DNA of 64,000 nucleotides, taken from Vicia villosa. Lineage: Eukaryota; Streptophyta; Magnoliopsida; Fabales; Fabaceae. Position numbers and translations under genes: made by a program. Where the stretch lies: contig NW_026705781.1 in the NCBI RefSeq assembly GCF_029867415.1, positions 1 through 64,000 on the forward strand. Reading direction: 5' to 3'. Below are positions 20,612-32,208 of the stretch, piece by piece; the stretch's first letter is position 1, and every line of letters begins with the position of its first letter. The notes under the pieces are model-generated. The model had not been told where the DNA came from and searched no databases. It worked only from the letters and a program-made list of their open reading frames with translations.

Positions 20612-22385
20612 ACTCCTGGAGAAATCGATTGCTTGCTGAGCAGAATGTGTTTTTTGCCTTTTTGTGACTTGTCTTTGGTCCTAACTCATCTTCTACTCCA
20701 TTCTTTTGATATTTTCTTTGAATCACAAGTTAGAGGCCTAATTTCTCTCTAATTTCAATGGACTTAGGGCGTCGATAGGATGAGAATCCAAATCCGCAAT
20801 ATTAAGTGATTGAAATTATGGATGAAAGGAGCTTTTAATGTGGTTCCATCTTTTACTTCTCTTTATTTTGATCGATGAAAGTCTTAATACTTTGAGAATT
20901 CTTATGGATTCTTGGTAAAGACTAGATCACTCACCATTTTTCTTTTCGTGCGGTATTGCTTTCGGAGAGTGATCTACATATCACTTCTCTCGCATGCATT
21001 AGCACATAAAGTTTTGACCGGCCTCGTTGTAGGGTGATTTCTACATAAATCACTTGGCGATCTGCTTAACATAGCGTAATATTTCGTGTCCCGAATTAAA
21101 AAAAAAGATCAAATATGGAAGAGAATTGTATGCGGTTGATTTAAGACTTATGGAAATTTATCGTGTAGTCGCTATGATTTTATCAAGCTTCTGATAAGTT
21201 TCCATTGACTTTAAATCCGAGAACATCCTTCACTCACCATCGATCTTAATTACTAACTTTGATAACATACTTTACAAGTTTCAAGATGGTTATCTTTAAC
21301 ATCTAACAATTGACTTTAATTTCCGCAATTTATTATATCGCTCTTTTATTTTACGCTTTATTGCTTTATTTTATCATTTCATCATATTTACATTCCGCCG
21401 TTTTTTCTTTGTCCATTTGGACGTTTATAATTCCGCCATTTTCTCTTTGTCCATTTGGACATATGTTTATGCTTCCGCTATTTTTCTTTTGTCCACTTGG
21501 ACCATACTTTATTTTTATGCTAAAACACTAATAAATAACAAAAATCTAAAAAATACCTAAGGCTCTCTTTTGGACTATTGGTTACTATCCTGAGCATTTT
21601 GGAGATTCGGACTTATGGACTTAAGACCTCTGGACCCTTATTCTGTTATTACTATGCTGTTATTCTGTCTGTCTGGCATTGGATTGTTGTCTGTTTGTGT
21701 GTGCAGGTATTTCCTTGAAAGCCCTTGATGGTTAATTCCAAGGCATTGATATAAGGATTTTGCCCGAAAACAGCCGTCACTCTGCCCGATTTTCGTCAGA
21801 ATTTTTAACGTGCTTAATGCAAAATGGTGCTAAGATAATAAGTTCATCTGGATCCCCAAGTGGTAATATGGTTTAGTATTGATATTCCAAAGGATGGGAA
21901 ATCTACCTTGACTCATAATGTCAAGTGTTGGCTTCTTATTTCGGTTAGACCGTTTCTTTCCTTAGCTTTTATTTTACGCAATAGGATAGCCTCTTCATCT
22001 CCTCCCATTCTTAAATTTTCAAAATCTTCTCCCTTTTTCAAAAACCTTCTTATGTTTGCAAACCTTTTTCAAAACTTTTTTTTTAAAAAATATCTTTTGC
22101 CCTTAGTGGCCCTTTTTTTTTCAAAAGTTTAGACACTGTTAATTGTCGAAACGAGTGGTTATACCCCACGATTTTGAAATTGATTGATATAATGAGATCT
22201 TTTCCGCGTGAGAGAGCTAGTGGCATACTCGTCGATTTTATCCGAGTTGGAGCCCTTCTTTCATTAGCGATGCAAAGAACTCGTTTGTTCTCATGCTCAA
22301 GATCAATGGCTGAGCATTTCTCTCCAACGACGATAAAGTGTTTATTCGTTTTAAAAATGTTTTCCCTTTTAAGCGGAACTACATT

Positions 22386-22561
22386 AGCTCTGACTTCTCC
22401 ATTGCACCAAGGAGGTATGTAGGCACAAGGCTTAATGTCTTGCCGAGCTTATTTTAAAAATAAAACAAACTCTCTTTTTTAGCACACACGACACAGATTT
22501 TCAAAAAGGTTCCTGTGGAGTACCACAGATATGAGGGGTGCTTAAAACCTTCCCCTCATAT
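22386..22561 (+). promoter_or_regulatory. Leader hairpin module of Ogre-2 (R/U5)
   Basis: AGCTC (22386) pairs with GAGCT (22445) around CAAG/CTTG (22426/22439). Then CTGTGG-AGTA-CCACAG at 22513-22528 and the perfect 10-bp stem ATATGAGGGG/CCCCTCATAT at 22529-22561 with a 13-nt loop. Layout and loop lengths equal those of Ogre-1, with compensatory arm changes. The 3' LTR repeats it; its last two hairpins are at 56850-56898. Confidence 0.65.
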
Positions 22562-22731
22562 AATCAACACCCGAACCTGAGTTCTCTTTCTTGTTTTAAA
22601 ACAAAACTTTGGGTTTTCCGTTCTTTTCCCTTTTCCTTTGAAAAAATAAAGCGCGGTGGCGATTTCAAACGAAATATTGATTCGAGTCAATCCTATGGCT
22701 TCGATATCAGAATTTCCCCGTTACAGAAAAA

Positions 22732-22750
22732 TGGCGACTTCACTGGGGAT
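22732..22750 (+). promoter_or_regulatory. Primer binding site of Ogre-2
   Basis: TGGCGACTTCACTGGGGAT lies six bases after the 5' LTR. The leading TGGCGA matches a tRNA 3' end of the type reported for Ogre elements (tRNA-Arg). The exact tRNA was not checked. Confidence 0.65.
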
Positions 22751-23520
22751 CCGGTTTTAAGTGTGTTAAGCCTATTTTTGTTTATCTGTGTGTTTTATTT
22801 GTATATATTGTTGTGTGCTTTGTGTGTTTACTTTCTTTTTTTTCTTTTTGGTGCTCGATGGTTCCTCTGTGATGAGATAAAGTTCTAACCCGAACTTTGG
22901 TGAGTAACTTGAGATAGGAGGTGGTAAGACCAATAGTCGCATGTCAGGAGCAATCCTTATCATGAGCGTCATATGGTGGAACCCCAATCAGTGGAGGCCT
23001 CATGGAAGGTAGTAGAGGTTGTTACGAACCATCGTGATAACGCTATTACTTTCAATAGTGAGTGTCTGTAGAAGCTGAATGGCCTAGAACCTTTTTAATC
23101 CATCTAAGCCTTTTTAGGATGTAGTGCAGAAACAAGATCAAGTACCAATTTGAGCTTGTTGTCATGCGATACTACGCTCAGACGAGGTCTTTTTAGGAAT
23201 ATTGTTGGCGCCCATGAGCAATTGTGCGTGCCGGTAATATTCGATAGAAGATTGAAAACTCTGGGAACCTTTGTAGAACCCGATTGGAAGATACAAAACT
23301 CCTTAGATCATGCCTTGTGGGATGGGTAGACCCATGGCTCCATGCTCGTGACGTCGAACCTAAGAACCTGGACTGTGTGATTTTGTGTGATTTGATGTGA
23401 TCTTGTGTGCTCTTGATTGTGGTTGATGCATAAACCATGCATTCATGCATTCATAAAAATGACATTAACAAATGGTTTTCAAGGAACTTAGAAACATTTT
23501 TTGTAAACATCACAGGTACC
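22751..23520 (+). other. Ogre-2 untranslated leader
   Basis: No convincing frame precedes ORF1. The end of the stretch has a T-rich run followed by AACATCACAG, which could be a splice acceptor just before the ORF1 start. That is speculative. Confidence 0.5.
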
Positions 23521-25050
23521 ATGGATCAAAAGAGAAGCATCAAGAAGTACACTTTCAGGAATTCAAGTGCAAAGGAATTGAAAGAGCCAGCGACTTTGAT
23601 TCCTAATCTTGACAACTTCAAAAACCGTTATGGGAAATTGATCTCTATCTTGAAGACCAAAGTGGAAAAAGGGATTCTTGAGACTCTTGTGCAGTTTTAT
23701 GACCCGGTTTATCATTGTTTCACCTTTCCGGATTACCAACTTATGCCCACTTTGGAGGAGTATTCTTATTGGATCGGTTTGCCAGTTACGAATGATATAC
23801 CTTTTAGTGGTCTGGAGAAAGAGCCTCAGGTTGATGAGATAGCCGAACTTCTTCAGTTGAAAATATCATATGTGAAAGCAAACATGACCAAAAAAGGAGG
23901 AATTTGGGGGTTGACTTCTAAGTTCTTGATTGGAAAGGCTTCTATGTTGGCTAGTAAAGGAAGTATGATTGCTTTTGAGACATTTTTGGCCTTGCTCATC
24001 TATGGTTTGATACTCTTTCCCAACATTGACAATTTTGTCGATGTTAATGCTATTCAGATCTTCATGATTGGGAATCCTGTGCCTACTTTGCTTGGGGATA
24101 CTTATCATTCCATTCACCATAGGAGTGATAAGAAAGGTGGACTTATCAACTGTTGCACTCCTTTGCTCTATAAGTGGTTTATTTCGCACTTACCTCAGAC
24201 TAAGAATTTCTTGAACAATCCTGATGGTCTCTCGTGGTCTCAGAAGATCATGCCTCTTACTAATGGGAACATCCATTGGTACAATCCTGCTTATGACATT
24301 GGCGAGATTATTGATAGTTGTGGAGAATTCCCTAATGCACCTCTTCTTGGTATACAAGGAGGAATTACCTACAACCCCATTCTTGCAAGGCGTCAATTTT
24401 GCTATCCCATGAAGGAGCGACCAGCCAGTATTCTTGTGTCAGGAATCTTCTATCTTAATCAAGATGGAAATTCGGATATGAGAAATCGGTTTGTGCGTGC
24501 TTGGCACCATGTTGATAGGAAGAGACATTTGGGAACGAAACAATGTGTTGCTCTCAAAGACTACACTGATTGGGTTCGAGCTAGAGCTCATACTTTTCAG
24601 ATGCCTTATTTACTTGAGGAGCCTTCTCTACCCATCACTCCACCATTATCTTTCACTACTCCTATTGAAAGTAGTGAGGGGCATCTAGAGCTCGTGGCTA
24701 AGATGAGATTGGAAAGAGACGCTTGGGAGAAGAAGTTTCATGCTTTGGAAGTGGAGAATAAAGAGTTGAAGATACACTTGAAAGAAAAAAATGAAATGCT
24801 TGATATCCAAGATGGTTGGTTGATGGAAAAGGATGATCAAATCCGTCATCAAGAAGAGTTGCTTCAACAACATGGTGAAAAGCGAAAGAGACAACAAGAA
24901 GATTCAGTTGCATGGAAGGAAGTTGCTGATAAGTTGATGGTCGAGAATGCTCATTTGAAGGCCTTTTATGAAGATGAGTTGGAGAAGCTCCGTAGGAAGC
25001 TGCAGAAAGGAGTCGGATCTTCGTCAGAAGTGTTCCCTTCGAGTTTTTAG
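23521..25050 (+). CDS. Ogre-2 ORF1, extra protein upstream of gag (509 aa)
   Basis: The chosen ATG at 23521 is in the strong context ACCATGG; the frame is open further upstream to 23437. ORF1 upstream of gag is a known hallmark of Ogre elements, but its role is not known. Residues about 65-90 read like the 'P-T-L-E-E...GLP' signature of plant mobile domain/DUF-type proteins, so a shared origin with that family is possible. The C-terminal fifth (about residues 390-497) is highly charged with heptad-like Leu spacing, suggesting a coiled coil. There is no signal peptide or membrane segment. Unlike gag and pol in this copy it has no stop. A 281-bp gap separates it from gag. Confidence 0.8.
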   Translation: MDQKRSIKKYTFRNSSAKELKEPATLIPNLDNFKNRYGKLISILKTKVEKGILETLVQFYDPVYHCFTFPDYQLMPTLEEYSYWIGLPVTNDIPFSGLEKEPQVDEIAELLQLKISYVKANMTKKGGIWGLTSKFLIGKASMLASKGSMIAFETFLALLIYGLILFPNIDNFVDVNAIQIFMIGNPVPTLLGDTYHSIHHRSDKKGGLINCCTPLLYKWFISHLPQTKNFLNNPDGLSWSQKIMPLTNGNIHWYNPAYDIGEIIDSCGEFPNAPLLGIQGGITYNPILARRQFCYPMKERPASILVSGIFYLNQDGNSDMRNRFVRAWHHVDRKRHLGTKQCVALKDYTDWVRARAHTFQMPYLLEEPSLPITPPLSFTTPIESSEGHLELVAKMRLERDAWEKKFHALEVENKELKIHLKEKNEMLDIQDGWLMEKDDQIRHQEELLQQHGEKRKRQQEDSVAWKEVADKLMVENAHLKAFYEDELEKLRRKLQKGVGSSSEVFPSSF

Positions 25051-25331
25051 CTTTTCTTTTGTTTTGTAATCTTGGATCTTTGAATCCTTTTGTATGTTTT
25101 TCTATTATTAATGAAGAATGTTGTTATTTTTTTTGCTAATGTTTACAATCAATGTCTTAAAGTTCCTTGAAAACCAATAATAATAAAATCATTCGCATTG
25201 CATTTCATGCATCATTCTGCATTTTGGTCTTGCTTCCGAGAGTATTCCCGAGGTCTTATTCAGTGTTCTTCATACAGAGTTGAATCAAGCTGTCTCACCG
25301 GTATAATACTCGAGCTAACTACAAGAAGAAG
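25051..25331 (+). other. Spacer between ORF1 and gag
   Basis: AT-rich spacer without a supported frame. It ends just before the gag ATG at 25332. Confidence 0.5.
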
Positions 25332-28300
25332 ATGGAAGGTCTTGAACAAGAGAATCGTGAGCTACGTGAAGAGGTTGTTACTTTGAGATCTGGTGTGGAT
25401 CGTCTCACTGCTCTGGTTGAGACATTGATGGCTGCTCAGAATCAGAATCAGAATCAGGTTCCTCCTCCCAATGCCCAAGCTCAGGGTCAGATCACTGTGA
25501 TTTCTGAAATTGCTGCTACAACAATTCCTGCTGTTCCTGTTGGTGCTATTCAGCAACGTATGCCTAATGGATGTCCCTGGGGTATGCCTGAAGGTTATTT
25601 GTCTGTTCCTGAGATGACTCGTCCGTTGACTCCTGTTATGGTCAACACATCTCCTGTTGTTCATACTGGTCCTTTTGTCCCAGAGCCCATATATGATGCT
25701 GCTCCAAGTGAAATTCATGACAGAATGGATGGTTTCCAAGATCAGTTTGAAGAATGGCAGAAAGAGATGAAAGCTCTCCGTGGGAAAGAACTGTTTGGAA
25801 AGAACGTGCATGATCTTTGCCTTGTTCCCAATGTGAAAGTACCTGCTAAGTTCAAGCTGCCTGAATTTGAGAAGTATAAAGGAAATTCCTGTCCTCAGGC
25901 ACATCTGGTGATGTATGTAAGGAAGATGTCTACTCACACTGATGATCAACGTCTGTTGATCCATTATTTCCAAGACAGTTTGACTGGAGCTGCTTCTAAG
26001 TGGTATATGGGCCTTGATAGCACCCATATTCGCACTTTTAATGACTTAGCTGGGGCGTTTGTGAAACAATACAAGTATAATGTGGACATGGCTCCTGATA
26101 GAGATCAATTGCGAGCTATGATGTAGAAAGAGAAGGAATCCTTCAAGGAATATGCTCAGAGATGGCGTGAGGTTGCCGCCCAAGTGATTCCTCCGATGGA
26201 AGAAAAAGAGATGACTAAGATTTTTCTGAAGACTCTTGGTTCGTTTTACTATGAGAAGATGGTTGCAAGTGCTCCTGTAGACTTCACCGAAATGGTGGGT
26301 ATGGGTGTCAGGTTGGAAGAAGTTGTGCGAGAAGGTCGTCTGGTTCGGAATGACAATTCGTCTGGTGGTGCGAAGAAGTATGGTTCTTCAATCCAGAAGA
26401 AGAAAGAATCAGATGCTAATGCTGTTTCTTATGGGAGGAATAGTCGATTCAGAAATCAATCTCAACAAGTGGCGTCAGTAACTCCTGTTGTGAATTCAGT
26501 GCCTGTGGCTCCTGTTAATCAACAACCAGCAAGGCGGAATCCGTATCCTCGAGTTAATATTGATCCTATCCCCATGACGTACACTGAACTGTATCCTACT
26601 CTAATTCATAAGAAGTTGGTTCAACCAAGGTCACCACCTCCTGTTCCAGAGAAATTCCCTTGGTGGTACAAAGCTGATGCCATTTGTGCTTTTCATCAGA
26701 ATGCTCCTGGGCATGATTTGGAAAACTGTTGGTCCTCGAAGAATGAAGTTCATATATTGGTCCGTTCGGGTATGCTTTCCTTCCGTGATATTGGCCCAAA
26801 TGTGCAGAACAATCCGTTGCCAACTCATGAAGCGTCTGCTGTGAATATGGTGCATGAATGCCCTGGGAAGTATAAGATTTATCGTGTGGAACACATCAGA
26901 GGATCGTTGGTAGAGATGCATGCCACTCTGTGTGAGTATAGTCATTATGAGCATAACCATGCTGCTTGTAGGATTTGTTCAGTTAATCCTCGAGGGTGTT
27001 ATATTGTGAGAAGAGATTTACAAGAGATGATAGATCAAAGGCTCATTGAGATTCTGAGGGATAGAGATGAAGATGATGTCAATGTGATTGAACCATGCTT
27101 TGAAATTCCGGAATGTATAGAGATTGGTTATTATGGAAAAGCTGCTGTAGAACCTCTTGTGATATGTTTGCCTGGATCTGTACCTTATAGTTCTGACAAA
27201 GCTGTACCCTACAGATACAATGCCACCATGTTGGAAGCTGGAAAAGAAATTGAGATTAAACCTCTGTCTTCTGTTGAGAATATAGCAGATGTTAGTAGAG
27301 TGACTAGAAGCGGACGAGTCTTTACTCAACCCCAAACAGTCGTGGATGTCCAGAGGAATCCTACTCAAGTGCTTGTGAACAATAATGATGTGACAAAAGT
27401 GAATGCTGGATCATCTTCAGGAAAGGAAATGGATGAGATTTTGAAGCTTATCAAGATGAGTGATTATAAGATTGTGGATCAGTTGCATCGCACTCCGTAC
27501 AAGATCTCTATAATGGAGCTGCTGACGAGTTCTCCTGCTCATAGGGATTCTTTAATGAAGATACTTGATCAGGCCTTTGTGGATCATGATGTGACGCTGG
27601 ATCAGTTTAATGGGGTTGTGAGTAATATCACTGCATGTAACAATTTGAGCTTTAGTGATGAAGATTTGCCTGAGGAAGGAAGGAATCATAATTTGGCTTT
27701 GCATATCTCTGTCAGTTGCAAAGAGGACTCAATGTCTAATGTGTTGATTGATACTGGATCATCTCTGAATGTCATGCCGAAATCCACTCTTGCCAAGCTG
27801 TCTTATGGTGGTACACCAATGAGATTTAGTAATGTGATTGTCAAGGCTTTTGATGGATCGAAGAAATCAGTAGTTGGAGAGGTTGATTTACCTATTGGTA
27901 TTTGACCATTTGTCTTCAAGATTACTTTTCAAGTGATGGACATTTTCCCTGCATATAGTTGCTTATTGGGACGCCCATGGATCCATGAGGCTGGGGCAGT
28001 TACTTCGACTCTCCACCAAAAGTTGAAATTTGTGAAAGATGGAAAGATGGTCGTTGTGAATGGAGAACAAGCTTTGCTGATTAGTCATCTCTCTTCGTTC
28101 CGTACCATAGAGGCTGATGAAGTAGTCATTGGAACTGCATTCCAAGCCCTGTCCGTTAATGATGAATTCAAAAAGGATGAAGCTTCCATTGCCTCCTTCA
28201 AAGATGCTCAACTGGTGGTTCAGAATGGACATTCAGGAGTCTGGGGACAAGTGGTGAGTCTGCAAGAGAACAAGAATAGAGCTGGTCTGGGATTTTCTGC

Positions 28301-28516
28301 CTCAGACAAGTCTGTGATGAAGCCTGAATCTGCTTTTCGTCCTTATTAGGAGATGTTCCATAGTGCTGGGTTTCTACATCCGACTCCTCCAGAAGTGAAC
28401 GCTATTGTTGAAGATGAATCAGAGCCAGAAGTGCCAAACTTTGTGACCTATGGAAAGATGATTAAGAACTGGATCACCATTGACATTCCTGAGTGTACTC
28501 ACGCTTCAAAGTAATT
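25332..28516 (+). pseudogene. Ogre-2 Gag-protease, three in-frame stops
   Basis: Gag starts with a short coiled-coil-like segment. A Gln/Pro-rich linker and the retrotransposon Gag core follow (about 25800-26240). A C-X2-H-X5-H-X4-C knuckle lies near 26685-26730 and one C-X2-C-X6-C module near 26965-27000. The protease has Asp-Thr-Gly at 27750-27758. In-frame stops are TAG 26124, TGA 27903 and TAG 28347; frames on both sides stay in register. By comparison with Ogre-1 the last two replace Gly and Gln codons. The final TAA (28514) lies in the intron whose donor is at 28511. Confidence 0.9.
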
Positions 28517-28778
28517 TGCTTTTATGTTTTTCAAAAATCCTTTCATTCTTCCCAAGATGAAAGTGAAGTTGTTGGGGCTTTTTTCTGTTTGTTTTAAACA
28601 TTAAAATCATCAATAAAAGTCATTTTGTTTCTGCATATACATGCTTTTTATCTTTTTGCTTTTTCTGGAAAGTGGTAACACAAAAAACCTTAAAAAATGT
28701 TTTCATTTTCCATAATCTGCACGATTACATGTTTGCATATATCTTTCCTTTTTTCTGAAATAATAATCACTAGTGCAG
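28511..28778 (+). other. Intron between protease and RT of Ogre-2
   Basis: Donor GTAATT at 28511 and acceptor AGTGCAG ending 28778; 268 nt. Phase and flanking bases match the Ogre-1 intron (2909-3236), although the intron sequences are diverged. Joining keeps the frame from protease to RT. Confidence 0.85.
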
Positions 28779-31700
28779 ATTAATCAATCAAACCGTTGAA
28801 AGTAATGACCCTGCACCCTCTCCCAACTTCGAGTGTCCTGTGTATGAGGCGGAAGAAGAGAGTGATGAATGTATTCCTGATGAGATTTCCCGACTGCTTG
28901 AGCACAAGGAAGACACCATTCAACCATATAAAGAGCCGTTAGAAGTCATCAACTTGGGTTCTGAAGAGGATAAAAAGGAAGTCAAGATTGGGGCACTGCT
29001 TGGTCAAGATGTTAAGAAGAGGATGGTAGAGCTTCTTAAAGAGTATGTCGACATTTTTGCGTGGTCCTACCAAGATATGCCTGGGTTGGACACAGATATT
29101 GTGGAGCATCGTTTGCCATTGAAACCTGAATGTTCTCCTTTCAAGCAAAAGCTAAGAAGAAGTCATCCTGATATGGCGGAAAAGATTAAGAATGAGGTCT
29201 TGAAGCAGATAGATGCAGGTTTCCTTGTCACTTCTGTATATCCTCAATGGATTGCCAATATTGTGCCTGTTCCGAAGAAAGACGGAAAAGTTCGCATGTG
29301 CGTTGATTATAGAGATTTGAATAAAGCCAGTCCGAAAGATGATTTTCCTCTACCTCACATTGATATGTTGGTAGATAGCACGACAAAATTTGAGGTTTTC
29401 TCCTTTATGGATGGTTTTTCAGGATACAACCAGATTAAGATGGCACCTGAAGACATGGAAAAGACAACCTTTATTACGCCATGGGGGACATTCTGTTACA
29501 GAGTAATGCCTTTTGGGTTGAAGAATGCTGGCGCGACGTATCAGAGGGCCATGACCACTCTTTTCCATGATATGATGCACAAAGAAATTGAGGTTTATGT
29601 GGATGACATGATTGCCAAATCCCAGTCAGAAGAGGGGCACATGGAAGATCTGTTAAAGTTGTTTCAGCGTTTGAGAAAGTATCTTCTCCGCTTAAATCCA
29701 AACAAATGCACTTTTGGTGTCCGTTCCGGAAAATTATTGGGTTTCATTGTCAGTCAGAGAGGAATTGAAGTAGATCCTGATAAAGTCAAAGCAATTCAGG
29801 AAATGCCAGCGCCAAAGACTGAGAAACAAGTGAGAGGTTTCCTCGGACGTTTGAATTATATCTCCAGGTTCATTTCCAATATGACTGCTACCTGTGAGCC
29901 AATCTTCAAGTTGTTAAAGAAAAATCAGGGATGTGTGTGGAATGAGGATTGTCAGAAAGCTTTTGACAACATCAAAGAATATCTGCTTGAACCTCCCATT
30001 TTGCTTCCTCCAGTCGAGGGAAGGCCTTTGATTATGTACCTCACAGTACTTGAAAATTCAATGGGATGTGTGTTGGGTCAGCATGACGAGTCTGGTCGAA
30101 AAGAGCATGCAATATACTACCTTAGCAAAAAGTTTACCGAGTGCGAAACAAGATACTCGCTGCTTGAGAAAACTTGCTGTGCTTTGGTGTGGGCTGCTCG
30201 CCGACTAAGACAGTATATGTTGAACCACACCACCCTATTGATTTCCAAAATGGATCCAATTAAGTATGTATTTGAGAAACCTGCATTAACTGGAAGGATC
30301 GCTCGCTGGCAAATGTTGTTATCAGAATATGATATTGAATATCGAGCTCAGAAAGCTGTGAAAGGAAGTGTGTTGGCAGAGTACCTCGCTCACCAACCAA
30401 TTGATGATCATCAATCTATCAGAATGGACTTCCCAGATGAAGATATAATGTATTTGAGAGCTCAGGATTGGGATGAACCGTTGCCGGAAGAAGGACCAGA
30501 TCCTGAATCCAAATGGGGTTTAATTTTTAATGGAGCTTCTAATGTTCATGGCCATGGAATTGGCGCCATTATTGTCACTCCGCATGGGTCACATGTACCT
30601 TTCACTGCAAGGATATGTTTTGATTGTACAAATAATATTGCTGAGTATGAAGCTTGCATCATGGGACTTGAAGAGACCATTAATCTGAGAATTAAGATTC
30701 TTGATGTTTATGGAGATTCTGCGCTTGTGATTAATCAGATTAAAGGAGAATGAGAAACTCGTCATCCTGGCCTGATCCCTTACAAAGATTACGCCAGAAG
30801 GCTGTTGACATTCTTTAACAATGTTGAATTCCACCACATCCCTCGAGATGAGAATCAGATGGCTGATGCATTAGCCACATTGTCCTCCATGTACAAAGTG
30901 AACTTCCATAATGAGGAACCTCAGATTACAATCAGGCGTCTTGATAGACCTGCTCATGTATTTGCAATTGAGGAATCAACAGATGAAAAGCCTTGGTATT
31001 TCGATATTAAACATTTCCTTCAGACTCAAGAGTACCCACTTGGGGCATCAAATAAGGATAAGAAAACTTTGAGGAGATTGGCTGGCAGTTTCTTCATCAA
31101 TGCGGATGTTTTGTATAAGAGAAATTATGACATGGTTTTGCTCAGATGCGTGGATAGACACGAAGCAGACATGTTAATGCATGAAATTCATGAAGGATCT
31201 TTTGGTACTCATGCCAATGGACATTCGATGGCTAAAAAGATGCTCAGAGCAGGTTACTATTGGCTGACAATGGAATCTGATTGCTACAAATTTGTAAAGA
31301 AGTGTCACAAGTGTCAAGTGTATGCTGACAAGATTCATGTGCCTCCGACACTTCTCAATGTTATTTCCTCTCCATGGCCTTTCTCTATGTGGGGTATTGA
31401 TATGATTGGCATGATTGAACCCAAGGCTTCGAACGGACATCGATTCATCCTGGTAGCAATCGATTATTTTACCAAGTGGGTAGAAGCTGCCTCATATGCT
31501 AATGTGACAAAGCAAGTTGTGGTTAGATTTATCAAGAACAACATCATCTGCAGATATGGTGTACCGAGCAAGATCATTACTGACAATGGCTCGAATCTGA
31601 ACAATACCATGATGAGAGAACTGTGTGAAAGTTTCAAAATTGAACATCACAACTCTTCGCCTTATAGGCCAAAGATGAATGGAGCTGTTGAAGCAGCAAA

Positions 31701-32208
31701 TAAGAATATTAAGAAGATTGTGCAAAAGATGGTTGTTACGTACAAGGACTGGCATGAGATGCTCCCATTTGCTTTGCATGGGTACCGTACATCTGTTCGT
31801 ACTTCAACCGGGGCAACCCCCTTTTCATTGGTTTACGGTATGGAAGCAGTGCTCCCCATCGAGGTTGAGATTCCATCACTGAGAGTTTTAATGGAAACCA
31901 AGTTATCTGAGGCTGAGTGGTGTCAGAGCAGGTTTGATCAATTGAATTTGATAGAAGAAAAAAGAATGACGGCTTTATGCCATGGTCAGTTGTACTAGAA
32001 AAGAATGAAGAAAGCTTTTGATAAGAAGGTTCGACCTCGTGTATTCAGAGAAGGCGACCTCGTGCTCAAAAGGATCTTGTCTTTCACCTCCGATTCAAGG
32101 GGCAAGTGGACTCCTAATTTTGAAGGACCATATGTTGTTAAGAAAGCCTTCTCTGGCGGTGCATTAATTCTTGCAACTATGGATGGAGAAGAGCTCCCAC
32201 GTCCCGTG
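28779..32208 (+). pseudogene. Ogre-2 RT-RNase H-aRNase H-integrase, broken and interrupted
   Basis: RT has Tyr-Val-Asp-Asp at 29596-29607. Stops in frame are TGA at 30751 (a Trp codon in Ogre-1) and TAG at 31996 (Gln in Ogre-1). The first catalytic Asp of the archaeal-type RNase H is Asn (AAT, 30529-30531), a GAT-to-AAT type change, which should kill that domain. Integrase HHCC and the D,D-35-E core are present. After the codon at 32206-32208 the gene is cut by the Tekay element and resumes at 40664 with the last 11 codons, stop at 40694-40696. Confidence 0.92.
32204..32208 (+). other. Left target-site duplication of Tekay (CCGTG)
   Basis: CCGTG precedes TGTAACACC at 32209 and is repeated at 40659-40663 after GTTACA. 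Confidence 0.92.

Larger units (their letters stand above)
19342..22725 (+). repeat. Ogre-2 5' LTR (3384 bp)
   Basis: It runs from TGTCATACC to CCCCGTTACA. It contains two clusters of the palindrome GCAATCGATTGC (19629-19756 and 20526-20611), a TATA box at 20030 between them, and leader hairpins near the end. No gene is supported. The 3' LTR is 21 bp shorter. Confidence 0.95.

Noticed and set aside
23437..23520. Upstream start of Ogre-2 ORF1
   Set aside because: The ATG at 23521 has a much better context, and the 28 extra residues look non-coding.
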